Counted from the first letter of the stretch, positions 18,204 to 29,243 are shown. The stretch: DNA of 64,000 nucleotides from Methanomicrobiales archaeon (GCA_025350045.1 JANXYM010000012.1:41593-105592); one strand, 5' to 3'. Program-made: numbers and translations. Notes: a model not told the origin generated them from the letters alone.

Positions 18204-21076
18204 ATGTCCATAACACAGCCGAATTCCTCACCCATATCGCTTCTTTGTGTGGATGATGATATCTGGATCCTGGATGCACTCAAAAAATATTTTGATCATG
18301 AACCGGATATTACCCTCCAGACCAGTACATCGGCAATGGATGCACTGGATCTCCTGAATTCACAACATTTTGATGCGATCATCTGTGACTATTCGATGCC
18401 GGATATGGATGGTATTTCATTGCTCCGGGAGATTCGTTCACGGGGAGATAATGCAATTTTCATTATTTTTACCGGGCGGCGCCTTGCCCATGTGGCAATT
18501 GAGACACTCAACAGTGGTGGAAACTACTACCTGCAAAAAGGTGCCGACGTCCTTGCCGAGATTCCAAAAGTTGTTGGCTATATCAGGAAACACCGGAATA
18601 ACGGAACTGCAGCAGCCATCACGCCACGCACGGACAGCCCCTACCACTCACTGGTAGAGAACCTGTTCGATCCCGTCTGCTGTTTTGACAAGGACGGACA
18701 GTACCGCTACACCAACCGTTCCTTTAACCGGGATATTGGAACCGGAACAACGCAAGGAGGAGTCACAGGTTTCTATTCAGCGGTTCCTGAAGATGAACGC
18801 GATGAACTTATCAACCGCCTCATATCCCTCTCGGTCATCAGTCCCAACGTCCATCTCGGGCACCATATCAGGGCCAGTGATGGTTCACTCAAGGAATACC
18901 TGTGGATCTACCGGGCGATTACTGATGAGTCCGGTGAGATCACGGGATTCACAGCACAGGGAACAAATCTATTTGGAATCGTCCGCCTCTATTCACCATC
19001 TTCCCCTGAACCGGCTGGATCGGCTGCTGAACCCGAACCCGTTGCAGATGAATCGTCCCTGTCCGGGGAGGATACTCCTGTTCCGGTAAAGAGGGTAAAA
19101 ACACTCAATGACCATTTTGTCGACCTTGCGGATTCTGTTGAACACGTCCAGTACCCGATATTTGCCATTGACCGTGCGGGGAAGATCATTGCCTGGAATC
19201 ATGCAATTGCAGAACTTACCGGTATTGAATCGGCAGAAATTCTTGGCAGGGATGATCATGCCTACGCGGTTACACTCTACGGCAATAAAAGACCCATGCT
19301 GATCGATTTTATCTTTGATCCGCCCGGCGAACAGGAACTTAAAGAGAAACAGGGAATTACCCGGGACGGGGATGCATTTACCGGGGATCTCGAAACCGTC
19401 ACGATCCATGGAAAGCCGATGCTCCTCTGGAGTAAAGGGGCGGGCATATTCGATACAGAGGGATCGATGATTGCAGCGGTCCAGTCGATCCTTGTCAGCT
19501 CGGAACATACTGAGAAAAATGGTGACGAGATAACCGATGAGGAGGTGTATATCGGGGGCATCTCCAGCATCATCCTCAAAGTTACCGGCAAGGGAATGGG
19601 GGGAGCGATAGCCGGGGCGATTGGATCAGCAGTTGGGGGATACGGAGTATATACCACCAACAGGAGATTGTTTGTTATCCATAACCCGACACTTGATGCC
19701 CGGAGAAATGACAGTGTTCAGTTCGGGACATTCATCATTGATGAACTTTTTGGGACAACGGTGGATATCGGCCCCCGGTTAATCGGGGAACTTGAAGGAC
19801 ATAAGGTATTTGAAGTCTGGAGAAAGGATATCACCAGCATAGAACTCAAAAAACCCCGGCTCCTTGCCGGGTTCCTTATCATCAATACGGCAGAAGGGGA
19901 GTCGTTCCGGGTCTATGTTGATCACAGCAAGGCATTTTTACACCTCGAACAGCTCCTCATAATGTCCTATCCGGATCTTCTCGTAAAACCCACGACAGGG
20001 TTTGAAGATTCAAAGCGTACTGAAGACTCTGATCTGGTCTGGATCGATGAGATCCACTCCTATGATCTCATGGGGAACTTTTCGATCCAGGATCCCTTTG
20101 ACGATATTGGCAGTACCGCACACCATATTCCTGCTCCACTCAGAACGGCACCGGTACCCATTGCCCGAAGACCCGTTATCGTAACCTCGCATGAATGGGA
20201 TAATCTCGCAGAGGCCATCAGTTCTGTTCCCTATCCCATTTTTGCCATAAACCGGAGGGGAAACGTGATTGCCTGGAATACAGCAATGGAGACATTGACC
20301 GGCATACGTGCACAGGAAATAATAGGGAAAGGGGATCATGCCTATGCAATACCGTTTTACGGAGAAGCCCGGTCGATGCTGATCGACTATATTGTCATGC
20401 CACCCGATGCACTGGTAAGCGGTGAAATCCCTTCCATTACCCGGAACGGCGATACCTTCATTGGCGATCTCGAAAACGTCACTATCAAAGAAAAACCGAT
20501 GGTGATGTGGGGGAAGGGGACCGGTATCTGTGATGCGCAGGGATTTACGATCGCAGCCATCCAGTCAATACTGGTGAGCGAACCACCCACGGTTAAAACA
20601 ATTCTGGGTATGTTTGAGCAGGAGAGATATATCGGGGGCATTTCGAGCATTACCGTGAAACTGGGCGGGGAAGGTATGACCGGTACTATTGCCGGTGCCA
20701 TAGGATCAACAACCGGGGGGTACGGCGTTTATGCAACCGACCAGCGATTATTTGTTATCCTCAACCCGGAGCTCGATGCAACGCGATCCGATGGCATCTC
20801 ATTTGGGTCATTCATTATCGATGAACTCTTTGGCACAACCGTCGATACCCGCGCCCCCGCCTGATTGAGGAGCTCGAAGACCGTAAAGTTATTGAGATCT
20901 GGAGACGGGACATCACCAGCATTGAGATGAAAAAGCCCATGCTGCTCGCAGGACATATCATCTTCAAGACGCGGACAGGCGAGGCATTCCGGATCTATAT
21001 TGACCACCAGAAGGCTTTCACCCATATCGATCAACTGCTCAGGTTATTCTATCCCGAGATCCTCAGAATTGAATGA
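18204..21076 (+). pseudogene. Receiver-PAS protein with duplicated PAS + PH-like module, one frameshift
   Basis: The first frame runs 18204-20864 (886 residues). The receiver (1-125) has acidic D17-D19, phosphoacceptor D62 in CDYSMPDMDG and K112. A PAS domain follows (about 150-270). Then the unit PAS + glycine-zipper/PH-like domain occurs twice (about 295-590 and 660-end). Unit one ends with ELEGHKVFEVWRKDITSIELKKPRLLAG. In unit two the matching ELEDRKVIEIWRRDITSIEMKKPMLLAG is shifted to another frame after a C-run at 20854-20858, and the restored reading ends at 21076. There is no kinase domain, so it is likely a signal integrator rather than a kinase. The frameshift may be real decay or a sequence error; the upstream 880 residues look intact. 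Confidence 0.8.
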
Positions 21077-21255
21077 GCATTTTGTCCGGGTTATTTAAAA
21101 AAAATCCTTATTCCTGGCATCCCCCTCCCTGTCCTTCCCGGATCAAGAGGGGTTCCCTTTTGCGATTCCCCTACGCAAAGCTATAACCGTTATGATGAAA
21201 CAGAGCGATACTACGATAGCTCCGGTACCTGGCAGAGCGGAGAAGGATATGGTAT

Positions 21256-22146
21256 ATGAACGATACTGGTCCAAAACACCCGGTTCGGGGCGGAATACAA
21301 TGGGTCACCCGGGAATGGCTGGCTGCACATCTTAACGATGCAGGACTGATCGTGATCGATTGCCGGCAGAACAGTCACGCCTATTTTACGGATCATATCC
21401 CCGGCGCCATTCATCTCCATGAAGGGCTCCTCCGCATGCATATCGGCAGGATGCCGGTGTGCTGGATTCCTGCCGAAGCAGCACAGGTGCTGTTCCGGAC
21501 GCTCGGATTGGCGCAGGATCGCCCGATCGTTGTATACTCAGAGGGCAGGCCGAAAAACGCCGCAGCAGCAACCGCCGGTGACGGGCTGGAAGCGGCTTTT
21601 GTTGCCTACACGCTGGTCCGGTTCGGGTGCCGGCGGGTGATGATCCTGGATGGCGGTCTTTTGCAATGGCGAACTGAAGGCGGCCTGCTGGCACAGGATT
21701 ATGGGGAGACCTCCCCCTCGGCTTTTATGGTCGAGATGCCGATCGAGCTCGTTATCGGGTACGAGGAATGCGTCCGGATCAAGGACCGTCCGGAGGTGAT
21801 CCTGTTAGACACCCGGCCGACTGCCTGGTACGAGGGTCCGGGCCCGTGGCGAAGATCCGGTCATATTCCCGGTGCCGTCAACCTGCCGGCAACATTGCTG
21901 CTGGACCCGGATAACGCAACTCTCTTAAAATCTGAGACGGATATCCGTTCCATCCTTGCCGATCGTGAGATCACCCCGGACAAAACGATCATCTGCTCCT
22001 GCGGCACCGGCAGGACGGCAACATCGGTTTTTCTCATCCTGAAATGGTATCTCGGGTATCCCGATGTGGTGATGTACGAAGGCGGGTTCACCGAGTGGGT
22101 CTCGCATGAGGATAATAAAACCGTGACGGGGACGCTGCCCCGGTGA
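21256..22146 (+). CDS. Two-domain rhodanese (sulfurtransferase)
   Basis: 296 residues. Two rhodanese domains: the first (about 15-140) lacks a catalytic cysteine (YSEGRPKNAAAA in the loop), and the second (about 165-290) has the active-site loop CSCGTGRTAT. The typical motifs GAIHLHEGL, DGGLLQW and GHIPGAVNLPA are visible. It should transfer sulfane sulfur, for example from thiosulfate or 3-mercaptopyruvate, to an acceptor; the donor cannot be told from sequence. The C-terminal mercaptopyruvate-type tail GSWxEW is replaced by GGFTEWVSH. It is monocistronic. Confidence 0.9.
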   Translation: MNDTGPKHPVRGGIQWVTREWLAAHLNDAGLIVIDCRQNSHAYFTDHIPGAIHLHEGLLRMHIGRMPVCWIPAEAAQVLFRTLGLAQDRPIVVYSEGRPKNAAAATAGDGLEAAFVAYTLVRFGCRRVMILDGGLLQWRTEGGLLAQDYGETSPSAFMVEMPIELVIGYEECVRIKDRPEVILLDTRPTAWYEGPGPWRRSGHIPGAVNLPATLLLDPDNATLLKSETDIRSILADREITPDKTIICSCGTGRTATSVFLILKWYLGYPDVVMYEGGFTEWVSHEDNKTVTGTLPR

Positions 22147-22278
22147 TCCTCTTTTTGCTCTTTTGACCAACTGCTTCAGCTGCAGCCCGCTATCCTTCCG
22201 GTCGTGTGCCGGTCACGGGTATGAGGAGATGTGCGGAAGCGCAAATCAGAAATAGGGAGTAACATCAAGCCTCTTGTC

Positions 22279-22764
22279 ATGAAACGTGGCATAATCCTCA
22301 TATTCGCTCTTGTGACGCTGATGGCGGTGCTCTCTTCCGGTTGCACCACCGGTTCTGCACCGGTCCCCCCCACGCCTGCCGTGCCGGTTACGGTAATTGC
22401 GACTGAACCGGTGACTCTGACGGCAACACCCCCGACAGTTCCGACAACAGAGCCCCTCCAGACCCTGCCCCGTGAACGGCAGGTAAATCTCGAACTCACC
22501 AAAGACCGCCCGACGTCAGAGATCCATTTACTCTTCCAGGGTGGGCCCGGAGAGATCTTTACTACAAAGATCCTGATGCGGGTGTATGCAGCGGATGGTA
22601 CGTTTACCGAATATGTCATGAGCAACGGGAAGAAACCTATACCCGGTGACGAAATTGTAGCCCCCGGCACCCGGGGAAATGACCGGTGCGAGGTCTTTGT
22701 CGTCTCTGCCGGTACCCGGTACAAGGTGATGGATGAGCCTGCGCCCGGTGGCGGATACTATTAA
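22279..22764 (+). CDS. Putative lipoprotein
   Basis: 161 residues from ATG 22279; a longer in-frame start at 22231 would bury the signal peptide. The signal MKRGIILIFALVTLMAVLSSGC ends in a lipobox with Cys22. A Thr/Pro-rich spacer (PVPPTPAVPVTVIATEP) leads to a beta-rich domain of about 100 residues (SEIHLLFQGGPGEIFTTKILMRVYAADG). No named family is recognised. Anchored at the outer face of the membrane. It converges on aroC. Confidence 0.75.
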   Translation: MKRGIILIFALVTLMAVLSSGCTTGSAPVPPTPAVPVTVIATEPVTLTATPPTVPTTEPLQTLPRERQVNLELTKDRPTSEIHLLFQGGPGEIFTTKILMRVYAADGTFTEYVMSNGKKPIPGDEIVAPGTRGNDRCEVFVVSAGTRYKVMDEPAPGGGYY

Positions 22765-22956
22765 GAAAAAACATTTTCCGGCAGGTCCCTTTTACAGCGC
22801 GGGTCCTTAAGAATGACAGCAGGTAAGGTATCTGCCTGCCCAACCTGATTATGAGTCAAAATCAGGTATTGACGTGAAAACAGATTTCCATTTCCCGAGG
22901 TAGGAAATCCATCTGGTTTACCCTTTTTTATTACTGGAAATCCGTTGCGTGCAGGT

Positions 22957-22963
22957 AAAAAAA
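22957..22963 (-). terminator. T-run after the aromatic operon
   Basis: A run of seven Ts on the minus strand, about 35 bases after the aroC stop, is the first good terminator of the eight-gene operon. Confidence 0.45.
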
Positions 22964-22996
22964 GAATGAGGCCTGGCTCTTTTTAGCACCCGGTAT

Positions 22997-23986
22997 TCAT
23001 TGCTGGTACTTTGCGCTTTCCAGCATGCAGTCCATGAGCACGAGCGCAAGCATGGCTTCTGCCACCGGCACAATGCGGGGAACAATGCAGGGATCGTGCC
23101 TGCCGCCAATGGAAATCTCACAAACGTTTCCGCCAATATCCCGGGTCTGCTGGAGCTTTGCAATCGAAGGAGTGGGTTTTACCGCTATCCGCACGACAAT
23201 GTCCTGACCGGAGGAGATGCCTCCGAGAATCCCCCCTGCATGATTGCTCGAAAATCCGTCAGCTGTCATCGGGTCGTTGTTCTCGCTGCCGAACGCTCGT
23301 GCAGCGGCAAATCCGTCACCAATTTCAACGGCTTTGACTGCCCCGATACCCATCATTGCACCGGCAATACGTGCATCGAGTTTCCCAAAGACCGGATCGC
23401 CTAACCCGGCCGGACAGCCTGTGGCTTTCAGCTGGACGATTCCCCCGACAGAATCGCCCGCAGCTTTTGCGGCGAGTATCTCCTGCTCCATCTCCGCGGG
23501 ATCGCTTTTGCCATGCACTTGGCGGATCGTGCCGGTGATGGTGATTCCCCGTGCCGTGAGATACTTCATCGCCACTGCACCTGCTGCCACGCGGGAAAGG
23601 GTCTCCCTGCCCGAACTCCTGCCACCACCCCGGTGATCCCGGATACCATATTTCACCTGGTACGGGAAGTCGGCATGGCCCGGGCGGAACTTCTCCTTAA
23701 TTTCCTCATAATCCTTGGACTGCTGGTCGTTGTTCCTTACCATCAGAGCAATAGGGGCACCGGTGGTCTTCCCTTCAAAGATGCCGGAAAGAATCTCCAC
23801 CCGGTCCGTCTCCTGGCGTGGCGAGGTGAGCGGGGAGGTGCCCGGACGCCGCCGGTCAAGGAGAGGCTGTATATCGCTCTCTGCCAATTCCATGCCTGCC
23901 GGGCACCCGTCAATAACTACCCCGAGCGCCGGCCCGTGGCTCTCGCCAAAGTTTGTGCACCTGAAATTCCTGCCAAATGTGTTCAT
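22997..23986 (-). CDS. aroC: Chorismate synthase
   Basis: 329 residues. It removes phosphate from EPSP to give chorismate, with reduced FMN. Signatures are [18 protein letters not shown] near the N-terminus, [13 protein letters not shown], and [25 protein letters not shown]. The C-terminus [21 protein letters not shown] is present, so it is full although at the short end of the family. Last gene of the aromatic operon; its ATG overlaps the aroKE stop by four bases. Confidence 0.96.
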   Translation of the reverse strand: MNTFGRNFRCTNFGESHGPALGVVIDGCPAGMELAESDIQPLLDRRRPGTSPLTSPRQETDRVEILSGIFEGKTTGAPIALMVRNNDQQSKDYEEIKEKFRPGHADFPYQVKYGIRDHRGGGRSSGRETLSRVAAGAVAMKYLTARGITITGTIRQVHGKSDPAEMEQEILAAKAAGDSVGGIVQLKATGCPAGLGDPVFGKLDARIAGAMMGIGAVKAVEIGDGFAAARAFGSENNDPMTADGFSSNHAGGILGGISSGQDIVVRIAVKPTPSIAKLQQTRDIGGNVCEISIGGRHDPCIVPRIVPVAEAMLALVLMDCMLESAKYQQ

Positions 23987-25374
23987 AGGACCAGCTCCCG
24001 TATGATCGCGTCCGGTACATCGATACCGAAGTTCAGATAGAACTGTTCACGCGCCTGATGGATGAACATCTCGGTTCCCATGATGGTTGGGCACCCTTTC
24101 TTCCGCGCAGCCTGGATGAGCGGAGTCTCGGGCGGTGTATAGACCAGATCGTACACGGTCATGCCGGGGAGAATCTGCTCATCTTTCAGCGGGCTCCGGG
24201 TATCCGGATCCATGCCCAGGGGGGTTGCATTCACTACCAGATCCGGTTTAATGCGGTCGAAGGCATCCCAGTCGGCCGACGTGCAGCCGAACCGTCCGGC
24301 AAGGATTTTAGCCGTTGCCGGTGTCCGGTTCAGGATCGTCACGTCCATATCGAGATCCACGAGTGCATATGCCGCCGCAGCAGCTACGCCGCCTGCGCCC
24401 AGCAGCACGGCCTTTGCACCTTTCAGGTGGACAAGCGGTTTTCTGACGCCCAGCCAGTCCGTGTTATACCCGATCGCCGTTCCGCAGGCAAAAACCACGC
24501 TGTTCACTGCGCCTATCGGCCGGGCCGCGTGTTCATCCACTTCGTCGATATATTCCATCACATCCTGCTTGAACGGGATCGTCACCGACAGTCCTTTTGC
24601 ATCTATGCACCGGGCGATCTTCAGGATCTCGGCAATCTCCGGGTCCTCAAACCAGGTGTAGTGGTAATTGAGACCATAACGTTCGAAGAGCCCGTTGAAG
24701 AGGGCCGGACTCTTGCTGTGGGAGCACGGGTAACCGGCAACCCCCATGATCCGGGTCAGGGGATCCCTGTCTGCACCAACCAGCACGCTCTCGAGTCTCC
24801 GGAGTGCGAGGGGCAAAATCCGCCCGGTTTTGAAGAACTCAAGCGCAGTTGTGCGATGCTTTAAGGATGGCATGCCCTCGGTAAGAACGCGCAGTATCTT
24901 TTCGCCCGCTGCCCGGGGTGTTGTCTCACGGGTGTCAATGCAGAAATCTGCGGATGCGTAATAGTGCTGGCGCCGCTGGTCCAGGAGTGCTGAGATCTCT
25001 TCCCTGAGCGGGAGATTTGTGAGCGGCGGACGGGGGGCATTTGCCAGCCGCAGTTCGATAGTATCGATATCTGCCGTCAGGAGTATGAGAATGCCCTGCC
25101 TGCGCAGGTGTTCCATGTTACGGGGGTCGATCACTGCACCGCCTCCCGTGCTGATGACGACATTGTCGGCAGGAAGTGAAGCGATCACCTCACGCTCCTC
25201 GATGCGGAACCGCTCCTCACCCTCTTCGTGAAAGATGGAAGGAATGGACCTGCCGGTCTTCTGCTCTACAAGGGCATCCGTATCCAGCAGTGGCAGGTTC
25301 AGCCGGCTGGCAAGGACCTTTCCTACTTCGGTCTTTCCGGTACCACGAAACCCGGTCAGCACGATCCGTTTCAT
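23983..25374 (-). CDS. aroKE: Shikimate kinase-shikimate dehydrogenase fusion
   Basis: 463 residues from ATG 25374, chosen because it gives an ATGA overlap with aroA and starts directly at the P-loop domain. Residues 1-175 are a bacterial-type shikimate kinase ([12 protein letters not shown]-loop, [20 protein letters not shown]). Residues about 205-463 are shikimate dehydrogenase ([14 protein letters not shown] substrate motif, [11 protein letters not shown] with catalytic Lys, [18 protein letters not shown] loop, [12 protein letters not shown]). The order runs in reverse of the pathway: the dehydrogenase product shikimate feeds the kinase. Many archaea use an unrelated GHMP-type shikimate kinase, so the P-loop enzyme suggests acquisition from bacteria. 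Confidence 0.93.
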   Translation of the reverse strand: MKRIVLTGFRGTGKTEVGKVLASRLNLPLLDTDALVEQKTGRSIPSIFHEEGEERFRIEEREVIASLPADNVVISTGGGAVIDPRNMEHLRRQGILILLTADIDTIELRLANAPRPPLTNLPLREEISALLDQRRQHYYASADFCIDTRETTPRAAGEKILRVLTEGMPSLKHRTTALEFFKTGRILPLALRRLESVLVGADRDPLTRIMGVAGYPCSHSKSPALFNGLFERYGLNYHYTWFEDPEIAEILKIARCIDAKGLSVTIPFKQDVMEYIDEVDEHAARPIGAVNSVVFACGTAIGYNTDWLGVRKPLVHLKGAKAVLLGAGGVAAAAAYALVDLDMDVTILNRTPATAKILAGRFGCTSADWDAFDRIKPDLVVNATPLGMDPDTRSPLKDEQILPGMTVYDLVYTPPETPLIQAARKKGCPTIMGTEMFIHQAREQFYLNFGIDVPDAIIRELVL

Positions 25375-26636
25375 CGTATGACTCCGGCAAGCTGCTCCCA
25401 GAATCCCGGGAACGATTTGTCGACACACTCCGCATTCTGTATAGTAATTCCCCCGATGCCGCATCCCAGCACGGCAAAGCTCATCGCCGTGCGGTGATCG
25501 TTTGCCGGGTCTATCGTTCCCCCGTGCAGGCGGGCCGGCCGGATCGTCATACTGTCGTTACCGACCGTCACGTCACTGCCCAGCTCCCGGAGCCGGTCTG
25601 CGGTGCCATTGATACGGTCGCTCTCCTTGAATTTCAAATGACTGATGCCGGTGATGGTGGTAGGCGAGCCGGCCACGGCCGCGACCATGCAGAGGGTCTG
25701 GACCGTGTCGGGCGAGGTGGCCATATCGAATTCAATGCCCCGTAGTTCCCCGGTGTTTTCCACCGAAACCGACTCTTTCCCCCGGGTCACCGTGCATCCC
25801 ATGGCCTGCAAAGCGTCGAGGAACCTGCGGTCGCCCTGCACGGAGGCGGGAGCCAGGTTCTTCACCGTCACCCTGCCGCCGCAGATGGCGGCGAGGGTAA
25901 AGAAGTACGAGGCGGATGAATAATCTCCTTCGATTGCGTAGGTACGGCCCTGGTAGGGATGCTTTGGACTGACCGCGAACCGTTCGTAGCCGGTCCGTTT
26001 GACTCTGGCGCCAAACATGCTCATCACATCGAGCGTGATGTCGAGATAGGATGCAGAAGCCGGCGGTGCGGGAATCCTCACCTCAATTTTGCTCTCCGCA
26101 TACGGTGCGGCGATCAGGATCGAAGAGATGAACTGGCTGCTGATCGATCCATCAATCGTGACCTGTCCTCCCGTGAGATGGCCGCTCACCCGGAGCGGGG
26201 GATAGCCGTCCCTGGTGAGAAATTCCACCCTGCCGCCTATCGTGGGGAGGGCTGCTGCCAGCGGTCCGATCGGCCGCTCCTGCATCCGCTGGCTGCCCGT
26301 AAGGATGACTGGATGCCGGCAGAGCAGGGCGAGCGAAGTGAGGAGGCGGATGCTGGTGCCGGAGTTGTTGAGGTCGATCGTTGTCTCTCTGCCGGTTGGC
26401 AGGATACCCTCGCATCCCTCGAGGGTGATGCGGCCGGTCTCCTGCACTGCCTGCACCCCGAGGGCGCGGAGTGCTGCAAGCGTGAGATGCGTATCCTCTG
26501 CATCAAGAGGATTTATCACAACTGTCCGTCCCCTGCCGAGTGCACCGGCAATCAATGCCCGGTGCGTGTAACTTTTCGATGGCGGAGCCGTGATGGTCAG
26601 GTCCACATCGCGGACCTGCGGTACGGGTACGATCAT
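25371..26636 (-). CDS. aroA: 3-phosphoshikimate 1-carboxyvinyltransferase (EPSP synthase)
   Basis: 421 residues. It joins PEP to shikimate 3-phosphate. Key motifs are APPSKSYTHRALIAGALGRG, with the substrate-binding Lys-Ser, LNNSGTSIRLLTSLA, and the two-domain inside-out barrel ending DHRTAMSFAVLG and DKSFPGFWEQL. Full length for the family. The start (26636) overlaps the pheA stop and its stop overlaps the aroKE start, both by ATGA. Confidence 0.96.
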   Translation of the reverse strand: MIVPVPQVRDVDLTITAPPSKSYTHRALIAGALGRGRTVVINPLDAEDTHLTLAALRALGVQAVQETGRITLEGCEGILPTGRETTIDLNNSGTSIRLLTSLALLCRHPVILTGSQRMQERPIGPLAAALPTIGGRVEFLTRDGYPPLRVSGHLTGGQVTIDGSISSQFISSILIAAPYAESKIEVRIPAPPASASYLDITLDVMSMFGARVKRTGYERFAVSPKHPYQGRTYAIEGDYSSASYFFTLAAICGGRVTVKNLAPASVQGDRRFLDALQAMGCTVTRGKESVSVENTGELRGIEFDMATSPDTVQTLCMVAAVAGSPTTITGISHLKFKESDRINGTADRLRELGSDVTVGNDSMTIRPARLHGGTIDPANDHRTAMSFAVLGCGIGGITIQNAECVDKSFPGFWEQLAGVIR

Positions 26637-27433
26637 GCCGGCACCCCGATCTTCCGGTAGCAGCCGAGCTCCTTGACGCTGGTGATGGCCTTGAGTTCAG
26701 TGATTGCACCCGCCGTCTCTGGCGACCATGCGGTGTCGAGAAAGAAGACATATTCGCCTATCTTCCGCTTCGAAGGCCGGGATTCGATCCGGGTAAGGTT
26801 GATCTTCCGGGAAGCAAAGACATCGAGCAGATCATGGAGTAGGCCGGCCCGGTCTGCATCCGGATCGATGAGGATACTGCATTTCTCCGGCGTTTTGTCC
26901 GGCAGGGGTTTAGGGGAAATACGGACGAACCGCGTGGTGTTCGAGGGATTGTTCTCGGTGTTCCGGACAAGTACCGGTATGCGGTAGAGTGCTGCCGCAG
27001 AGACCGGGAGGAGGGCTCCTGCGTCCGGGGTCTTTTTCGCCTCGATCGCACTCGCTGCATTGCTGCTCGTGTGGATGACCGGTATCCCCCACTGTTCGAT
27101 CATTTCACTGCACTGCTCGTGGGTCTGGGGATGGGCGTAGATGATGCGGATTGCTTCAGGTGAGACGAGCGAGGCGAGATTGTGGTGGATGGGCATATAC
27201 ATCTCACCCGTGATGAAGAGCGGGTGCCGCGAGAGGCCGTCGAGGGTTTCACCGACACTGCCAGCCTCGGAATTCTCCATCGGGACGATCCCGTCCCCGT
27301 CACCCCGGGCCACTGCGGCCATGATGCCGTTGATGGTGGGGAGGAGGACGAGATCTTCGGGTCCTGTGAGATGCAGTTTTAGTGCCATCTCGTGGGAGAA
27401 GGTGCCCTCCGGCCCGAGCGTGATGAGCTTCAT
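26633..27433 (-). CDS. pheA: Prephenate dehydratase
   Basis: 266 residues from ATG 27433, which gives the ATGA overlap with tyrA (a GTG/ATG five codons earlier lies inside tyrA). It converts prephenate to phenylpyruvate. The catalytic domain opens LGPEGTFSHEMALKL and carries NTTRFVRI with the catalytic Thr. A C-terminal ACT domain with LTRIESRPSKR suggests allosteric feedback by phenylalanine. There is no fused chorismate mutase, and none is seen in the operon. Confidence 0.94.
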   Translation of the reverse strand: MKLITLGPEGTFSHEMALKLHLTGPEDLVLLPTINGIMAAVARGDGDGIVPMENSEAGSVGETLDGLSRHPLFITGEMYMPIHHNLASLVSPEAIRIIYAHPQTHEQCSEMIEQWGIPVIHTSSNAASAIEAKKTPDAGALLPVSAAALYRIPVLVRNTENNPSNTTRFVRISPKPLPDKTPEKCSILIDPDADRAGLLHDLLDVFASRKINLTRIESRPSKRKIGEYVFFLDTAWSPETAGAITELKAITSVKELGCYRKIGVPA

Positions 27434-28260
27434 CGGTTCACCAGACATTCGATCAGGGCATCGGTGGTCTTCTGGCCTTCCTGGCAGTAGGCACCGAGGT
27501 GGCGGCTGTTCTTCTCAAAGAATACCCGGAACTGCTCGGGATCTTTTGCCTCCACAATAGCGGCAAGATCAGCAGCGGAACTCCGGCAGGCTGCAAGGAC
27601 TGCCGGCACATACGGGTTTTGCTGGAGAATGTCGGCGTAGAGCGCCGGATCCTGCGAGAGGAGCCGGCCCACGAGCGAGAGCTCGATCTGGTACACGGGG
27701 CTCTCGAATCTGCCCGTAGTATGGAGGTCAACGCCGAGTCGCCGGACCGTGTCGGCCATGCAGAGCGTGACGAAGTGGGTGAGGCCCTGCACCACGGCTA
27801 CGATCCGGTCATGCTCCTCGGGCGTCGCGATCGTGCAGATCGCGCCCTGCGCTTCGAAGACCGCGACCAGTGCGGCCACACGGACCTTATCTGCCCGGGC
27901 GGGACAGACAATGATGGTCTGGCGGCTGATGGACTTTACTGTTGGCCCGAACATCGGGTGCAGGCCGATCACGTCTGCTTCCGACTTGAGCATTGCTTCT
28001 ACCGGTCTTACCTTGAGCGACGTGAAGTCACAGAAGAGCTGGCCGGGTTGTAAGAGCGGTGCGATCTCTTCGATAATCCTGACTGTGTCACGAATCGGAA
28101 CGGAGACTACCACGATATCGCACTGCCCTGCTATGTCGGCACGGGTGACTGCTGTCTTTCTCCCCGAGACCAGCACTTCGTACCCGGCCTTTTCAAATAC
28201 GTTTGCAAAGAGCCGGCCCATTTTGCCGGTGCCCCCGATGATACCTGCCTTCATGATCAT
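27430..28260 (-). CDS. tyrA: Prephenate dehydrogenase
   Basis: 276 residues from ATG 28260, which overlaps the aroB' stop as ATGA; a second ATG is two codons on. It oxidises prephenate to 4-hydroxyphenylpyruvate. The NAD(P) loop is GIIGGTGKMGRLFA, followed by VVVSVPIRDTVRII, GLHPMFGP with the catalytic His, and a helical dimerisation domain (QGLTHFVTLCMADT). Length is normal for a monofunctional enzyme. Confidence 0.93.
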   Translation of the reverse strand: MIMKAGIIGGTGKMGRLFANVFEKAGYEVLVSGRKTAVTRADIAGQCDIVVVSVPIRDTVRIIEEIAPLLQPGQLFCDFTSLKVRPVEAMLKSEADVIGLHPMFGPTVKSISRQTIIVCPARADKVRVAALVAVFEAQGAICTIATPEEHDRIVAVVQGLTHFVTLCMADTVRRLGVDLHTTGRFESPVYQIELSLVGRLLSQDPALYADILQQNPYVPAVLAACRSSAADLAAIVEAKDPEQFRVFFEKNSRHLGAYCQEGQKTTDALIECLVNR

Positions 28261-29243
28261 TTCTCGCGGATGGTCTCTTTAACGGCCATGCCGAAATGCC
28301 GGCCGCCTTCCAGTACGCTGCCGAGGATCGTGTCACCGACTGCGAGGCTGACGACCGAGATCGCGTTGCCGTCATGGCCTACAAGACGGATCGTCTCGGC
28401 ATTCTGGAGGATCAGGCTCACCGTATCCTTACCGGCTGCTGCCTCGACGAGGAGGAGGGGACGCCGCTCGATCTTGACCCTGCCGATGATGGCAGAGTGT
28501 GCGGTGCCTTTTGCATCAGCAACGAGCACCTGCCCGCCTGTTGCCAGGTCAGAGAGGTATGCGGTCCTGCCGTCCGGCAGGAGAATGTACGCATGCACGG
28601 CGCCGGCATTTACCCGGAAGGGCCGCGGGGCCACGTACGGATTTTCCAGGGTCTCGGCATGGACGAGGAGCATGGCCGATGAGGTGTTTCCCATCAGCAT
28701 GCCTTCGCCATCCGAGAGGATCGAGCAGGTGTCCACGCAGACCCGGTCACCCATGCCCACGGGCTGGATCTTTGTCACCGTGAACGGGACAAGACCGACT
28801 TTTCCCGTTGTGCTCTTGAGGATTGCAGCTACCGCTCTGACCACCGCGGGATCGGTTGTGGTGAGGAGGATGCCGTACACGCCTTTCTCCAGGACGTGGA
28901 TTGCCATCTCGGCTTCGGCTGCGTTCTTTACCCGGGCGATGATGTGGTCCGACTGGGCGACAAGGTTCTCCAAGGGAATCACGGTCCAGTCGCTGGTGGT
29001 TACGATTACAGGTTTGTGCTTCCCGAGCCCTGCTGCCCTGTTCTCGCTTGCTTTGTCCGTGATGGTACATTCCGTAACATCCGAACCGGGCCTGATATCC
29101 CCGTCGGGCGCCACGGTCGCGATCCTGCCGAGCCGCTTCACGTCTTCGGCCTTGTCAACGACCAGCGCATCCGCACCGCTCTCGATCGCGGTGGTGGCGA
29201 TCTCCTTGTTCCAGGGGCGGATGTCGACCCAGAACTGTTTCAT
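28257..29243 (-). CDS. aroB': 3-dehydroquinate synthase II
   Basis: 328 residues. This archaeal enzyme oxidatively deaminates and cyclises ADH to 3-dehydroquinate with NAD, replacing the DAHP-based AroB. Family features visible are [30 protein letters not shown] at the start (partly), the long central beta region MGNTSSAMLLVHAET and FRVNAGAVHAYIL, and the C-terminal GDTILGSVLEGGRHFGMAVKETIREK. It follows the ADH synthase gene with a four-base overlap, consistent with consecutive steps. Confidence 0.94.
   Translation of the reverse strand: MKQFWVDIRPWNKEIATTAIESGADALVVDKAEDVKRLGRIATVAPDGDIRPGSDVTECTITDKASENRAAGLGKHKPVIVTTSDWTVIPLENLVAQSDHIIARVKNAAEAEMAIHVLEKGVYGILLTTTDPAVVRAVAAILKSTTGKVGLVPFTVTKIQPVGMGDRVCVDTCSILSDGEGMLMGNTSSAMLLVHAETLENPYVAPRPFRVNAGAVHAYILLPDGRTAYLSDLATGGQVLVADAKGTAHSAIIGRVKIERRPLLLVEAAAGKDTVSLILQNAETIRLVGHDGNAISVVSLAVGDTILGSVLEGGRHFGMAVKETIREK

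Noticed and set aside
25375..25464. Longer start for the AroK-AroE fusion
   Set aside because: The extra 30 codons lie inside aroA in another frame; ATG 25374 gives the ATGA overlap used at all other junctions.
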